DNA of 64,000 nucleotides from Sternotherus odoratus (GCA_032164245.1 JAVMKO010000009.1:80299212-80363211); one strand, 5' to 3'. Positions 33,449 to 46,345 are shown, counted from the first letter of the stretch. The notes: generated from the letters alone by a model not told the origin. Numbers and translations are program-made.

Positions 33449-35309
33449 AATTTATATCTTTATAATTAGTACATGCTCATTCTGTTATTTACAAGGCCCA
33501 GCTCTCTATGCTGTATAACTTAAAGGGGAGTGCTGAAAGCACAAAGTGCAGATTTAGTCTCCAGTGCTGGGAATAGGACTTTTCTCTTTATTTTCTCACA
33601 CACAAACCAGGACAGTGTTTCTCACTTTGCTCTCTTTGTTGCCGCAAGCTTTACCGTGCATACGTAAAAAACATCCAACTTGTGCAGTTGTATGAATCTG
33701 TAGAACATATAGTCCAGGATGATGGGCATGACACACAAAGACTTTAACACCGTTGGTCCAGCTAGCAGTCGATGTAATCAGAGGCTGTATCTGACAGATG
33801 TGTTACAAGGCTCTAGAATTGTCTAGTAACAATTAAGTCCTCTGAAATGTGTAAGCTAGAATTATGATGTTTGTAAAAGATTTTACAGTGCAAATAGGTC
33901 ACATTTGGCTTGATACACAGAAGGCAATATTGGGTGGGGTGACCTGTTGTTTTCCACAGGTACGTGGCTGGCATAAAGATATACTTGCATTTCTTAATGT
34001 TAACCCTTTCAGTGCCATCCTAGACAGAAATTCCTAGGTCAGGTGGTGTTGTAGTTTGCTTCTGAAGTGGGAGCATATGTTGTTGTTCATTTTTACTGGT
34101 CAGATTGGGGGACGGTGACCACATTTATTCATCCAGAGAGATAGGATGTCTAGATAAAGGGTGTATAATGGGCAGCAATGTCAGTAGTTGATAAATGAAA
34201 AGGATCATTGCTTTTCAAATGTAAGAACAATTTTTCAGATATATGTCTGGATACTGGAACCGTAGCTTTTAGAATCCTTCATTCATGTGTGGTGTGAAGA
34301 TTCTGTGGTGCTTGATTGACAGCATTTCAAATTGCAGACCTCTATGTATCCAGAAAATGGAACAATATCAACTGTAGCCATTCAGATTTTCCCTCTGTCC
34401 TACCAACATGCCTGTATCTTGCTTTGACTGGGCTGCCTTCATGTAGAAGAATACAGTTCAGTCTCCATCACCTGTTCAATCTCTGATATCTCAGCTGTGA
34501 CTGCCAGTTGGTGGAGAGTTACGATGCAAATGCCTGTTCATGTAAACTGGACCGAGCATTCACTCTGCATTGGCTACCATACAGCTATCAGCTAGTAACA
34601 ATATTCATCCATAATGCACCTGGCCTGGATTTGAACCAGTGACCTAGAAATGAAAGGCTTTTTAGCCCGTCTCATGTCCCCTGTGGAAAGAGGTTTTAAT
34701 GCGTATCAGTGAGCAGTGGGGATTTCATTTGCTGTAAACGACAAAGCACAAACCTGTAAAAATAAACGGCTAAAGATCAGAGATCAGTTAACAGGATACG
34801 GCCCCCTCCTGCAACTGTAGTGTTAGGAACTCCCATTAATCCCATGTGTGCCTATAGAAACTACTACGGAGTAGGGTTTTCCCAGCACATTGTAGCAAAC
34901 CCTAAGATTTTGTATTAGGGGCAAGATTGGAATCTTACTTGATTGATCCACAGTTGTGATACAACAGTTTCCCATGGGAAGATGATTAACCAGAGTTGTT
35001 GCACAATGTTTTCATTCGGCTTGTGCATTTTCATTATGTACAACATACAATACAACTATCTAAACTTCCTCAGCTAGTTTAGGGTTAAGAAAACCAAGAG
35101 GAATAATGACACTGTAACTTTAAATATTTTCTTCCTATTACTAGTGATGAATTTTGACATGGAAAAAAAAATTCCACTTAAATGACAATAATCATACCCT
35201 GTAATTATACATATTGTGTCAATGCTTCAGACACATCTTAACACTGTCAATAACGCACAGTGCCCTCTTCTGGAGTTGCACAGGAATTTGTTACAGATCG
35301 GAGATGGGT
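33449..35309. other. Intergenic sequence, no gene seen
   Basis: Unique-looking, AT-rich, with no frame of recognisable similarity. A short MIR-like remnant may lie near 34620-34680 (tggatttgaaccagtgacct). Confidence 0.5.
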
Positions 35310-35425
35310 GAGGTAATATTTTTTTATTGCACCAAGATCAGTCGATCGAGACAAGCTTTAAAACTACATAGAGCTCTTCTTGTCCCTCTAACATCCTGGA
35401 CCAACATAGTCACTTACAACAACAT
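35310..35425 (+). mobile_element. MITE fragment of the 'ggaccaacttctgttggtga' family
   Basis: gaggtaatatttttttattg, gacaagctttaaaactacat, agagctcttcttgtccctct and aacatcctggaccaacatag match the family in order. Compare 36062-36264. Confidence 0.65.
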
Positions 35426-35610
35426 TACGTACAGCAGTAACCTGTTGCTAACCGAGCAGCACCTGAACAGTACGAGCCTGAACACATTTCTTGAAGGAGG
35501 ACATCTTGTGAAGATTGTTCCCTGGTGAATCGATTGACAAAGGTGTGGGATCTGCAGGGCTTCATAGACATCCTAGCTGTGAGCTGTAACAATCCTTCTG
35601 TTTGTGTCTC

Positions 35611-35849
35611 AGGCTATGTCCACACCACAGTGGCTGTGCCGCTGTGCATCGTTAGTGCTGATGCTCTAATTACCCCAGCCCCCGGAAGTGGCAGTACCTA
35701 TGCTGATGGGAGAATCTACACCACCAACATAGCACTGTCTACACCGGCACTTTTGTCGGTGTAACTTGTGCTGCTTGGAGGGGTGACTTATTCACCTGAG
35801 CGACACAACTTCAACCGCCTGACCTAAGCTGCAGTGTGTACATAGCCTT
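35611..35849. mobile_element. MITE with 'aggctatgtccac' inverted ends
   Basis: The left end aggctatgtccacaccacag and right end gctgcagtgtgtacatagcctt are inverted repeats. The interior has accaacatagcactgtctac then accggcacttttgtcggtgt. A degraded relative is at 61960-62185. Confidence 0.78.
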
Positions 35850-36061
35850 AAAATTAGATTTTTGTAAAGTAAAGATTCTGCCTTCTGCACTTGCATCTCC
35901 TTGTTTTCTTCTTTTCTTGCACTAAATACTGCAACAGGATATTCCCCAGGCACTTCAGACTAGCCAAGCAGTTCCCCAATCCATTTCCAAAAGAAGACGC
36001 TGATTTTGCTCCTCTTGAAGGAAATGATAAAACTTCCACTGAGAGAGATGGGGGAGGGGGG

Positions 36062-36264
36062 GAGGTAATATCTTTAGACTGGACCAACTTCTGCTGGTGA
36101 AAGGCGAAAGCTTTCGAGTGACACCAAGCTGCTCTTCAGGTCCGGGGAAGCTCTGTGTAGTTCAAAAGCTTGTACCTCTCACCAACAGAAGTTGGTGCAG
36201 TAAAAGATATTACCTCGCTCTCTTTATCTCTCTCATGTAACACAGCTCAAACAACCCTGCCAAA
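36062..36264. mobile_element. MITE of the 'ggaccaacttctgttggtga' family, both ends present
   Basis: gaggtaatatctttagactg, then gaccaacttctgctggtgaa, at the left is inverted relative to caccaacagaagttggtgca, then gtaaaagatattacctcgct, at the right. A ctcttcaggtccggggaagc core lies between. Confidence 0.8.
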
Positions 36265-36387
36265 AAAAAACAGTGGCTTCAGTGGAAACAGGACTGGGTT
36301 ATGTCATATGTTGTCCCTAGCACCTGTTTGCCGGACTGGACAACAGCTGTGGCTGGATCATGTGATGATTACCTGTTCTATTCATTC

Positions 36388-36484
36388 CCTCTGAAGCTCC
36401 TGGGATTGGCCACTGTGGGAAGACAGGATACTGGGCTAGATGGACCTTTGTCTGACCCGGTATGGCCATTCTTATGTTCTTATG
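36388..36484 (+). mobile_element. CR1 LINE 3' terminal fragment
   Basis: ggattggccactgtgggaag, acaggatactgggctagatg, gacctttgtctgacccggta and tggccattcttatgttctta form the CR1 3' end also seen at 23100-23185. Confidence 0.88.
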
Positions 36485-36679
36485 TCTCGGTAAATTACAA
36501 GAATGCGTAACCAGAGAATGGGCTGATGAGAACTTACCTATATTCTGGGTTGTTCCATTCTGGGATTTTGGTTTGGACTATTAACGAGATAGCTGTGAAG
36601 AGTGTATCTGGATCTTAACATCCCCACAGTTTGGGCTTGGTTTGAGTCCTTCTCTATTTATAACTGTAATTGCTACAAA

Positions 36680-36960
36680 GGATGGCCTAGCATTGAATAA
36701 TGCTCTGGCCTGGGACTCAGGAAACCTGGTTGGAGCAGCGAGCATATTTTTTTCTGTTTGCTCAGCACCGAGTATAATGGGGTCTTGATCCATGACTGGG
36801 TTTCCTAGGTCCTACTATAGTACAAATAATAAATAATAATATTGTCCCATCCACAGACTTCCTGTGTAAATGTGGGCAAATCACTTAATCTGTCCACACC
36901 TCAGCTGCACATCTGTAAAATGGGGCTAATTTTTCCCTATATCTCAGGAGTACCCCTTAT
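36680..36960 (+). mobile_element. Composite of two MIR-type SINEs
   Basis: A MIR head (ctctggcctgggactcagga, 36703-) and MIR core (gggcaaatcacttaatctgt, then catctgtaaaatggggctaa, 36870-36930) flank a segment ending tggggtcttgatccatgact and ctaggtcctactatagtaca followed by aataataaataataata, which looks like the 3' tail of a second MIR-type SINE inserted into the first. Confidence 0.6.
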
Positions 36961-36989
36961 GTATGTATGTTTGTTTCTAATAGTAACTC

Positions 36990-39900
36990 AGTGATACTTT
37001 GGTGTAGATTAGTAGCCTGAAAGGTGCACATGGGCCAGTCCTACGAATGAAACAAAAACTGAAGCAAACTTCATCTTCAACCTCGTTCCAGCCCCTCCCA
37101 CCAACCCACTCCCCCTTTGCCAAGCATCACACCACATTGGTCCCTCTGTCTAAGGCCTCACACACCAAGAGTGGAACTCATCAGTCATTCATATGTTACC
37201 TCCCTCAGCATATGACACGCACATGATACTGCTCAAGTCCATCATGCAACCAGTGGGACGCTCTTTTGGTCCTCACAGTCTTCCTTCACTGGTTTCCCTT
37301 TCTATAACAAACCCACTCAGAAATATAGACCCTGATCTGCAAATCCAGATGCGCAACACTCGACATCCAAGGGGACCAAATCTGATGATGAGGATTGGTA
37401 TGGCTGCCAGCATAGATAGCAGCAGCCTCGGGGCTGCTCTAGCTTCTATCCAGCTATTCACAACCCTAAGAGGCCCTTCCAGCAGCTGGGAATCACCAGG
37501 CCATAGAGATATCCAGCCATGCCCCTTTTTCTCCAGCCATGCTGGGAATTAGCTTCACGCCAGAGGGTCAGCCTAAGGGTATGTGTGATTCATGTTCTGC
37601 CTTTAACAACTTCTTATTGGAAAATGCTGAAAGGAATTATTAGAATTGTTGAGCTTTGGGGGGTCTGTCCTGCAAGGTGCCTCCCTCTGGGAACTGGGGA
37701 CATTCAGCACAGGTTAGGCGGCGCATTGCAGTATCAGGCACTTAGCTGGGTCCACTATAGAAAGAGAGGCCAAGCACTGACTTCATATCTGGATTCTAAT
37801 TCTGAACCTCCCACACAGTTCAAGGATGTCTGGATCCAGGAATGTGATATGGACCTCTCTTTAACCTCCTCTGGTCTCTGCAGAGGCTTCCTGTTCATAG
37901 TAATACCTCACAACCCTTCTATAGTTGGACAAAAAGTGGTCCTGACTGCAATACAGATGCCTCCTTACAGGCAGAGCAGGGAATTGAGATGGAAGACCCA
38001 TTTCTATTCTAAAGGGATATTTACAGCTGCTTTGAATTTCTTCACTTTTTACCTTCCGGTATGAAATTTGACCAAGATTTATTCTCCACAAAGAACAATC
38101 AGTACAAGAAACGTACTGTAACTTGTCACACCCAGGTACTTCACAAATGCACTTTTGTTGTTGTAGAAAATAGTATGTATTAGAACTAAAATGAATTTCC
38201 TGATTTATTATTTCATACCCCTGGGTAGTCACTATCTGTTGTCTGATATTATCTAGGCTTTACTATTAGTTGTGTGCAAAGGCTGCCCTCATCTGCCAAT
38301 GTATTTAGCTCTAGATCAGTTTTTAGGGAGAAAACTTTGCTGTCAGAATGGTACAGTGGATCATGAATACAACATTCCGCTTTCCAGTTCCGGTTGATCT
38401 TCTCAGTACAGCAAACCTTGGCCCCAGTATTCAACTGTTCCAATCTGCACAGAAGTCCTACTGAAATCCCATGGGTCCCATACATGTGAGGAGAATATTA
38501 CACCTGAAAATTCACTGTGCTAATGGGAAATCAGAATATTGCTCTTATTAGTGGTCATACCAACCATCTGTCATTCCTACTGGGCACTACTGCTAACTTT
38601 TTCTCCGATATACTCATTTTGAAATTATCTCAGAGCTGTGAGTTTTAAGTGACACCTAACAAAACAGGAGCTTTGCCCAGGTGAAAAACAGAGTAGGCTT
38701 GAATGATCTAAAACCTACAAATCATTTGCATAAGCAGAATACCCAAAGGAGAGGCGCATGTACTTAGAAATATTTTCACTCACTAAAGTTGACTGTACAT
38801 GCTCATACCCCAGTAGATTGATTGTATACCACCATTTGTGAGTTCTGATGTCATCAGTCCTAATTGTGAAATTATTTGTGATCCTTCACTTCTGCATGTC
38901 ATGTTGCCCTACATGAAAGAACATTATTTTCATTCTATCTTAAAGAATTTTCTCCATGAAAGACAAATGTGTATTTTTTGTATTCTGTGAATAGAAAGCT
39001 AATTTTAGTCAAATATTTGATCTGAGGAGGAAAAAATAGAATGAAACACCTTATCAGAGTGAAAACAATTAATATAATCTCAATACAGATATATTTGCTT
39101 GTCTAGTTGATTAGCTCCTTGGCATTATTTCTAAATATGTAAATGAGCAAACAGTGCTTGACAGACTGATAAAGATGATATTCTCTGTGATATGGTTATA
39201 CTTTTTGATGTTTAAGATCCAGATCCAAAGCACAATGAAGCCAATGGGAGAACACAATTCATACTTATGTGTGTATAAAATATGGTGGTTATTATGTGTT
39301 CAGATCACCACAACAAGATCATATTCACCATGTAAGTTACATGGAAAACAGCAAGTAACCCTCCATATCCATTATACTTATCCTTGTAACTTCTAATATT
39401 TTTTTGCAATTTTATTCTAGAGGCATAGAAAAACATTTCTTTGCTTGGTCGGAAGGCGAAATAATTTGCAGAAAGAAAAATTTGATGTTAGAGACATCCA
39501 TCTGAACCAGAATTCTGACAAAGAATGAAAAAGCAATTGATTAATTCTAACATTTCAGAAGGAAATTAAAAGCATGGTTTTTAAAATAACCAAAAGTTGT
39601 AAATATTTAAAAGCAACTTAAAAGAAACCAGGAAACTTTAAAAAAAAGAATCTCTCCTTGTGTACAATGAGAGGACATTCATTTAAATACTTAACGATGT
39701 CTGGTTTAACAAAAATATCACTAAATGCTACTCAGTAATGCCCTTTCCTGTTTTTCTTCACCCTTGTTTTGATTTCTCTGAGAAATACACACAAGAATGT
39801 GATACACATTCAATATGAAATTCTTTGATCTATCATGGAAACATCCATCCACACAAGTTTAAGATTCCCACTCATTGTTAGCTCTTTTACTGGATGTGAT

Positions 39901-40430
39901 CCATCCTGATAGCTTGATTGGCCCTGCAAAACCTATGCTTGGAAACCAGGGTCATTAAAAAATATATAACATTAGTTAATTGATAGTAATAAAAAACAAA
40001 AGGAAGTGGGACGGCTGTCTGCCTGCTCTCTGCTTTATGGTCCAACAGAGTTTACATTAGCCCTGTGTTTTTCCACTTTCCTTATATGAAATGAACAGCT
40101 GTAATTGAAAAGCAAGAAGCTCCATGGTTTATAGAAATAGGTGTTGTTAAGAGCCTTACCCATCTAATTTTCTTCCTATTGCAGGGCAGGCTTCTATTGT
40201 CTGTTCTTTGGAGCTAATTTCTTTTCTGATCAAAAGGCCTACATCATTGAAAAGGTAGTAATGACTATTCATTCGGTTGAAACCTCCAGTCTGCTGCCTG
40301 CAAAGCTTTATTTAGAAACTGCTATTTCTTTCTAAAAGGAAAAGCTCATTTATGTCCTCTATAATGTCAATTAAAGTTGAATATATTTTAATTATTTATC
40401 CTGTAGAGAAACCTTTCAGGATCTCAATTT
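36990..40430. other. Intergenic sequence with an unassigned 181-codon frame
   Basis: The frame 37519-38064 (+) is the longest outside GC-rich or repeat DNA. I recognise no domain in it, and a 123-codon frame overlaps it on the - strand. No splice or promoter context supports it. The rest is AT-rich with no clear repeats. Confidence 0.45.
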
Positions 40431-40439
40431 GCCGTGCCT

Positions 40440-41000
40440 ATGATATAGGCTCTAGTATACAACAATATGTGACTGCAGAATGATATCTCCCAGTGTAGGA
40501 CTAACATGTGTTTTGATTTTAATTTACCACTAATGAATAGTTTATTTGCAACTAATTAGCAAGTTAGATCGGTACAATTAGTGTCTGATTTCTCTAATAA
40601 TATAATTTATAAAAAAAAGGAGAGAGCTGTTATTACTAGCAAATAAAGCTGGTTGTTCGCTAAAGAAAACATTCTGCAATGGGGTCTTTTAAATTTAAAT
40701 GGGTAATACAGAATCGTTTGAATTGTTTAAACGAAAAAAATGAAAACAGGCTTTTCTCCCTTATCCTAATCAGGAGGCAAAACGATCATTAATCTATATT
40801 GCAACAATCATAGTAAGTAAACATTACCCAATGGAAAGTCTTTTAAAAGGCATAGGATAAGTTACCTTACATTATATGAATAACTTGTCACAAATTAAAA
40901 CAAACTGAGCCAAAAGTTGTGCAGACTAAGAATTAAACATTTCAGGACTATATTAAGGAATGAAACAGACCAATACGGAATGATCTTGTTACAAGGAGCC
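40440..41000. promoter_or_regulatory. Candidate enhancer block upstream of SOX3
   Basis: Repeat-free AT-rich block about 6.5-7 kb upstream of the promoter. It includes tttgcaactaattagcaagt, gcaaataaagctggttgttc, cttatcctaatcaggaggca, cgatcattaatctatattgc and caacaatcatagtaagtaaa. Homeodomain, GATA-like and SOX-like cores cluster here. Function inferred. Confidence 0.3.
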
Positions 41001-41009
41001 ACATTTTCC

Positions 41010-42840
41010 TTGACTTGGACAGGTAGCAGTAACTTTGTATCCTGGGGCAGGTGTTTAATGTGGACTTTTCTTTAGTCATTATTGAAATTATTTGTCTCCC
41101 TTCAGAAAGAAATGTGTGTTTCCTAATTCCCAGCTGGCCTCTACTTTCTCTTGTATAGCTTGATTTGGAGTTATCATTGTTCCCACTTACAGACCCAGTA
41201 CTTCAAATAAGTGAAGGGTGATCTTTTTGAGAGATCCCTACACACACATCCATTTAGAACATTTGTGGATCAGACAGAGAAATAGATAGTGAGATCTGTC
41301 AAGCAAGATTTTGTTTTCACCTATGTTATTTTTTTCACGCTCACGTATATACCTGCCTTTGCTACTCTTTAGCGTAGTCATGGGTAGGTTGAGTGAGTCC
41401 ATTCAAATCAAAGATGTATGTACCAAAAAGAATTATTTAGTAGGACTCCTGAACTCCTGCTTTTCTTTTTAGCTACTGTGGGTTTTTCCCCCCAGGGCCG
41501 TTCCAATATAGATTTTAACCTCTTACTACTGAAAAACCTGAACGTTAACGAAGCACTATTTTTGTGGCCAGTTAAACATCTTGCACCCTACAGTTGCAGA
41601 AGCACGTGGGATGCGGAGTAATCGGAGGAGAAGGGGGACTGTTGGATTGATCCTTTCAGAAACCGACATGTCACCGATGATCAACACGGTGTCCCCGAGG
41701 TGGGAACGTTTGCCTGTGTTATTCCCTCTCGTCTCCCTCAGGTGAGAGAGACCGTTTGCCCGACTCAGCCCCAGCGGCGTTTAGCTCACCCTTTGGAACA
41801 GGCGATCGCTTTGTCTGGGGGGAAATCCCGGGAGGGGCAAATAATCAATGTATTCACCAGCATCTGAGATATGATTTTTTTTAAGGCCACGGTGGGCGGA
41901 GAGGCTGTGACCTGCCCTGCACGAAAAAACTCGCTTGCAAACGTTCGTGAAGAAGCTCGGGGTTTAAATCGCTGAGAACAGCTGCAGCGTGTTCACATTA
42001 TTTTATCCCTTCCAACAAACTCCATCTCAAGACTCGGGACGGATTTTCTCTCGCCTCCTTCACCGGAGCAAGGGCTGATTTAACGGGCTTTGCTGGCTCA
42101 CAGTCCTGCCCGATTTTCAGAGCCAGGCGTTTCAATGGTCAAACGGCCCCCCGCCTTTCCCGCAGCTCCGAGCCAGTCCGATGCCGGTGGTCCCATTACA
42201 GCTCCGTTAATTAGTAACTGGAGGGGGAGAGCCTTGATTAGCAACCGGCCCTACCCCAGCCGCCCCTCCCTCCTCCCGGAGCCAGCCCCGCGAAGCGATT
42301 ACCCCGAGGAGCAGTCTGTCAAAGGCTAACAAACAAATTCCTAGCGAACACCTGAATGGGCAAGGGCCGGGAACACCCAATTAAGAAACGTGGCTAGTGG
42401 CTGGTTTTTTGTGTGCCAGGGGAAACAAGCTGGTAGAGAAAATGGGGCTTTTCAGCAAAGGCTCTGAGAGGTCTGTTTGCAGCCAGTCATTGTTGTCAGA
42501 GGCCAAATAAAAGTTCAGCTGGGAGGGGGGAGAGTGATTGAAAAAACATTTCCCAGTGTCTCTCTCCATCTTCTGTCAAGGGTCATTGAAAAGAGAGATT
42601 TGTCTCCAAACCATGCCGGGGGCAGGTTTCCCTCCCCCCCCCCCCCCATGCAGCACTTTAAAAGAAAAAGTTAGTTTCTAAATGATGTTAATAACCTGAT
42701 TGTTCGGTTTCCTGTGCGTAAGATCGATCCCGTGGCAAGAATAATTGGTAATATATTATCCACACCCCGATGCTGACACTGCTCTTGGCAAGATCACAGA
42801 ATAAGGAAGTTTATAGTGTTAAACTTCCTCCTTTGCATGT
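41010..42840. other. Intergenic sequence grading into the GC-rich domain
   Basis: AT-rich until about 41600, then mixed composition with CG dinucleotides. The open frame 42090-42329 has no similarity. Contains catttttgtggccag and ttacagctccgttaattagt stretches but no recognised element. Confidence 0.45.
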
Positions 42841-42844
42841 TCTC

Positions 42845-42882
42845 TATGTGTATATGTGTGTGTGTATACATGTGTGTGTATG
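42845..42882. repeat. (TG)n/(TATG)n microsatellite
   Basis: Interrupted alternating purine-pyrimidine tract with tgtgtgtgtgt and tatacatgtgtgtg blocks, likely length-polymorphic. Confidence 0.88.
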
Positions 42883-42910
42883 CACAGTCCTCCTACTGTA
42901 TGTTCCACTC

Positions 42911-43012
42911 TATGCATCTGATGAAGTGGGTTCTAGCCCAGGAAAAGCTTATGCCCAAATAAACTGGTTAATCTTTAAAGTGCCACAAGTCCTTTGGGGC
43001 TAGTCAGCTGTG
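42911..43012 (-). mobile_element. Turtle-type SINE, antisense
   Basis: tatgcatctgatgaagtggg, ttctagcccaggaaaagctt, atgcccaaataaactggtta and atctttaaagtgccacaagt are the reverse complement of the SINE tail and middle. Confidence 0.78.
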
Positions 43013-43659
43013 ATACACCTTGATGTGCCAAACAAACAAACATCAACAAGTGTGGGTCTAAGACAGCCTGTGGAAATCTCTCTCTTTTGTATTTCATATA
43101 TTAGAGGAGGAACAAAAAAACCCCACCCCTCTCTATGTTGTATCTATAGACAGAAATACAGTGGGTGGGTGCGACAGAGATCCATTTCTAGAACACACAT
43201 AAAACCACGTTGAGATTTGAATAGAGAAAAGCAAGGCTCTTCTGCCTTTGAAAGTAACCAATATATTTGATCTCAAAACAATCATTAAATTAATTTGTAC
43301 TGGCCACTTTTGCCCCCTTTCATGGGTGTAGAACATCGGTCCGCAGAACACCTCTAACTTCACTCCTTCCCGATTTGGATGGAAATAAAACCCCAACCGG
43401 CAATTGATCGCTCTGGGGGCCAGGAGTCTATGGAACAGTCGCCCCTATTTCAGGGCTTAAAAAGCGGGTATCTGGGCCAGGCTTGGGAACGTGATTTCTT
43501 TACAACAGCAGTTCCTGCCCACCTGGGACGGAGCTGTAACTTAAAGATCGAGTTCACGACTGGTGGGTCTTTTGACTGGACCCGACTCTGGTGGGGAGAG
43601 AGACACGTTTGGGGACTTCCATGGGGCTCTTTTGCGGCGGGATGTAAACAAAAGAAGCA

Positions 43660-43760
43660 GGTCTCTGTTCACCAGCAGAAGTTGCTCCAGTAAAAAAAAC
43701 CCTATGACCTCCTCCTCCCTCACCCTCTCTCTCTCTCATGTCCTGGGGTAACAGGTCACA
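43660..43760. mobile_element. MITE fragment of the 'ggaccaacttctgttggtga' family
   Basis: ctgttcaccagcagaagttg, ctccagtaaaaaaaacccta and ctctctctcatgtcctgggg correspond to the right half of the family. It marks the upstream edge of the GC-rich SOX3 domain. Confidence 0.6.
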
Positions 43761-45529
43761 TCCACACGTGGTTGGAGTGCTGGGCGTGCGAGACGCACAA
43801 AGTCCCCATAACTAACCCGTGCGTCCCCACAGGTGGGGGTTCGGCTCTCGTGGGTGCAGAACCGCGCGCGGCTCCGCTTTTGATAAGTGTGTTTACACCA
43901 GAACAAAGCGCGTCGCTGGTTCGGAGCCCACCTGGCTCGAATTCATCCCCTTGGCTGGCGGGGGGTGAATTCCTCGGGGCTCTTCGCTTCGTTCCCGACC
44001 CCCGGGCGGGGGCAGCCAAGAGCGGGGTTCGATCCCCCCGCAGCGCCCTTCCTCCCTCCCCGCCTGGCGCTGGTTCCGTCCTGCTAGGGGGGTCAGCACG
44101 TGGCGTACCGCTGGAGCCCATGGACCTGCTTCCAGGATCGGGGCCGTCATTCGGGCCCGGGTCTACCCAATGCAGGGGGCCTCTCCCCTTTGCTGAACGG
44201 CCGTGGGTGGGGCTGGGGGAAGCCCGGAGGCTGCGTTGCCGGTTGAGGCGCATCAGGCAGGGGGTACCCGGCTGGGGAGTGGGCAGGACCCTATTTGGGG
44301 TGTTGCCGGACCCTGCGCTTTGTCCCATCGCTGCACGGGGCGCATCTCTCGGGTCCCCCATAAAGTGCATTGGAGTAGCCCATGTGATTCCCAGCCGTTA
44401 TTTCCTGTCTCCCCCCCCCCCTATGATCATCGCCGCTTGTACACCGGAATGGGAACGGGATCCGCTCCTTTTACAGCGCATCGATTGATTCCCGAGTGTG
44501 GGTATCCCAGCTACTCCCTGCCATGGGACATGGCGAGCGACCTTTTCAAATCGCCATCCGATCTCCAGACAGGAGTCACATTGGATCACAGCTTCCAAGA
44601 AACTTTGTAGGCAGTAGCAACAGCTTTGCAAGGGAAAAACAGAGTCAGGACCCCGGAAAGACGAATGCGACCGATCCGAATGATCTTTACTGTACAACTC
44701 AGAGCCTTTTTATTGTCATGATAGAAGACGCAAATGCTATCTCCTGGAAAATATGACCTTGCTGCGAAATAATCTGCATAGTAAAATGTTGCTTCGGTTG
44801 CTGTCTATATTTGGACATGTGTAAACGCAATTGATTTCAGTTTAGTCTCACACTGGCACAGGCAAATTAAAATACAGGCTGACGCTAAATCTGAACTTTA
44901 AAATTGGTGCCACTTTTTCATCTGTTTTCATCCGGTTTTCCCCCCCCTTTTCGCCATCCAAATAAAAGCGCTTTTGTCTAATGTTCCTAGAATTTCAAGT
45001 ACAGTACTTCCTGATTTTTCGTTGCATACAAACAGTCCGGATCATTAAAACGCCCCATGGCTGGCAGGACTAAATAGCTAACTAACCAGGGTTCGTCTTA
45101 ATTTGTTTAAACGATTATTCAAAGCAAAGAAGTGTCAACCCCAGAGAACCGTTCTCTCGTCAGAGCCTGTCATATTTTAGACCTGGAGTTGACAAATCAA
45201 AATATTTGGCACTGTTGATTACAATTGAAAAGGGCGATACGCGGGGGAAATGGGCTGTAAAGCCAGCTAAAATATGTAGAGATTATGACGAGGTTATATG
45301 TGGGGAGTCATATTTCAAAAACAACCCACCCCAGGTTAACTCCACCATCGCATAAATTCCCAGGTCTATTTCCCACCTTCCAGCAGATGATCACTTGCCA
45401 GACCCCAGATAACTATTCAAACAGTGGCTCACTAAATACCCCCATCCCTTAGATCCCACTGAGTTTGCAGAGAAAACCTCGGCCTCGTATCAAAGGGAAC
45501 GTTTTCTTTATTGGGTTTCAAGGGTACAC
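43750..45529. other. GC-rich upstream shoulder of the SOX3 domain, no gene seen
   Basis: CpG-rich from 43750 to about 44470, then AT-richer to 45350. Reading frames of up to 238 codons at 43772-44488 on either strand have no recognisable protein similarity and are composition artefacts. The AT-richer block 44760-45330 is listed separately as a regulatory candidate. Confidence 0.6.
44760..45330. promoter_or_regulatory. Candidate SOX3 upstream enhancer block
   Basis: A repeat-free AT-richer block within the GC-rich domain, about 2.2-2.7 kb upstream of the inferred transcription start. It holds ttcaaag (45118-45124, a SOX/TCF-type site), cttttgtc near 44971, and caaatcaaaatatttggcac with ttgattacaattg near 45195-45225. 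Function is inferred only from composition, motif content and position. Confidence 0.3.
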
Positions 45530-46229
45530 CGTTTGATTCCCTTATTAGGAGAGCGGCGGTGGGGCCGGTCAAGCGGATTTTTCTGCGGCTCTCAGGAAGG
45601 CCGGTGGCGGCTTGTCGGGCGCTGCGGGGCGGTTCGCTGCGCGGTGCTCCCGGCACGGCGGACTAGCTCTGGTTCGTTTCGCGGCGGATCGGAAGGACTG
45701 TATTTATGGAGGCGGCTATCCTAGGGCTTCGATGCAGACCAGGGACCCGGGGCAGGTCCCCTCTTCCCCGTGAACGAGCATCCTTCTCTTGGCATCTCCT
45801 CCGTGTAAACCGCGGGACCACTCGGCTCGGGGCAGAGCTGTCACATCCCCGGTCTCGTTGGATCCCCCTCCCCCGCGGTGGACCGGTTCCAGCGCCCACG
45901 CCGGAGGCGGCTCGCACCCCGCTATCCATCCGCGGCGATCCCATCCCCCGCTCCCCCCCCCCCCACCCGAGCCGGTCTCCCCCCGTGGAAAGCGCTGCGT
46001 GCCCAGGGTAGCCCTGGGATCTCGTTTCTTGCCCTGGGGTTGAGCAAAGCGAAGTGTGGGATGCAGGGGCAGGAGGGGGCGGGGAGGATGCGGCCGCAAG
46101 GGAGGACTCTGATCCCCCCCCCCCCATACATCCACCCTTGTGCTGTAGGGCCGCAGGGAGCGCTGTGCCTTTAAGAAGCTTCGGACTCGGACTGTCTTCG
46201 CAGGTGTGGGTGCTGGGGGGGGGAGGGGG

Positions 46230-46345
46230 GGAAGGGGCGGGGGAGGAAGGCCCTTTGATTGACAACCCCCGCGAGCCTCCCCCACAAAGTTTTCTTTCAC
46301 TCCAAGGGGACTTTGCTGTTGCCATGAAAACGGATTTTGGCAAGC
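46230..46345. promoter_or_regulatory. Candidate upstream element with TCF/SOX-like motifs
   Basis: Within the CpG island, about 1.2 kb upstream of the promoter, a short balanced-composition block holds ccctttgattgacaac (TCF/LEF-like ctttgat), acaaagttttc and ctttgctgttgccatg. It stands out from the surrounding G- and C-runs. Conservation was not tested. Confidence 0.25.

Noticed and set aside
43772..44488. 238-codon + strand frame and 204-codon - strand frame
   Set aside because: Mutually overlapping GC-rich frames without family similarity.
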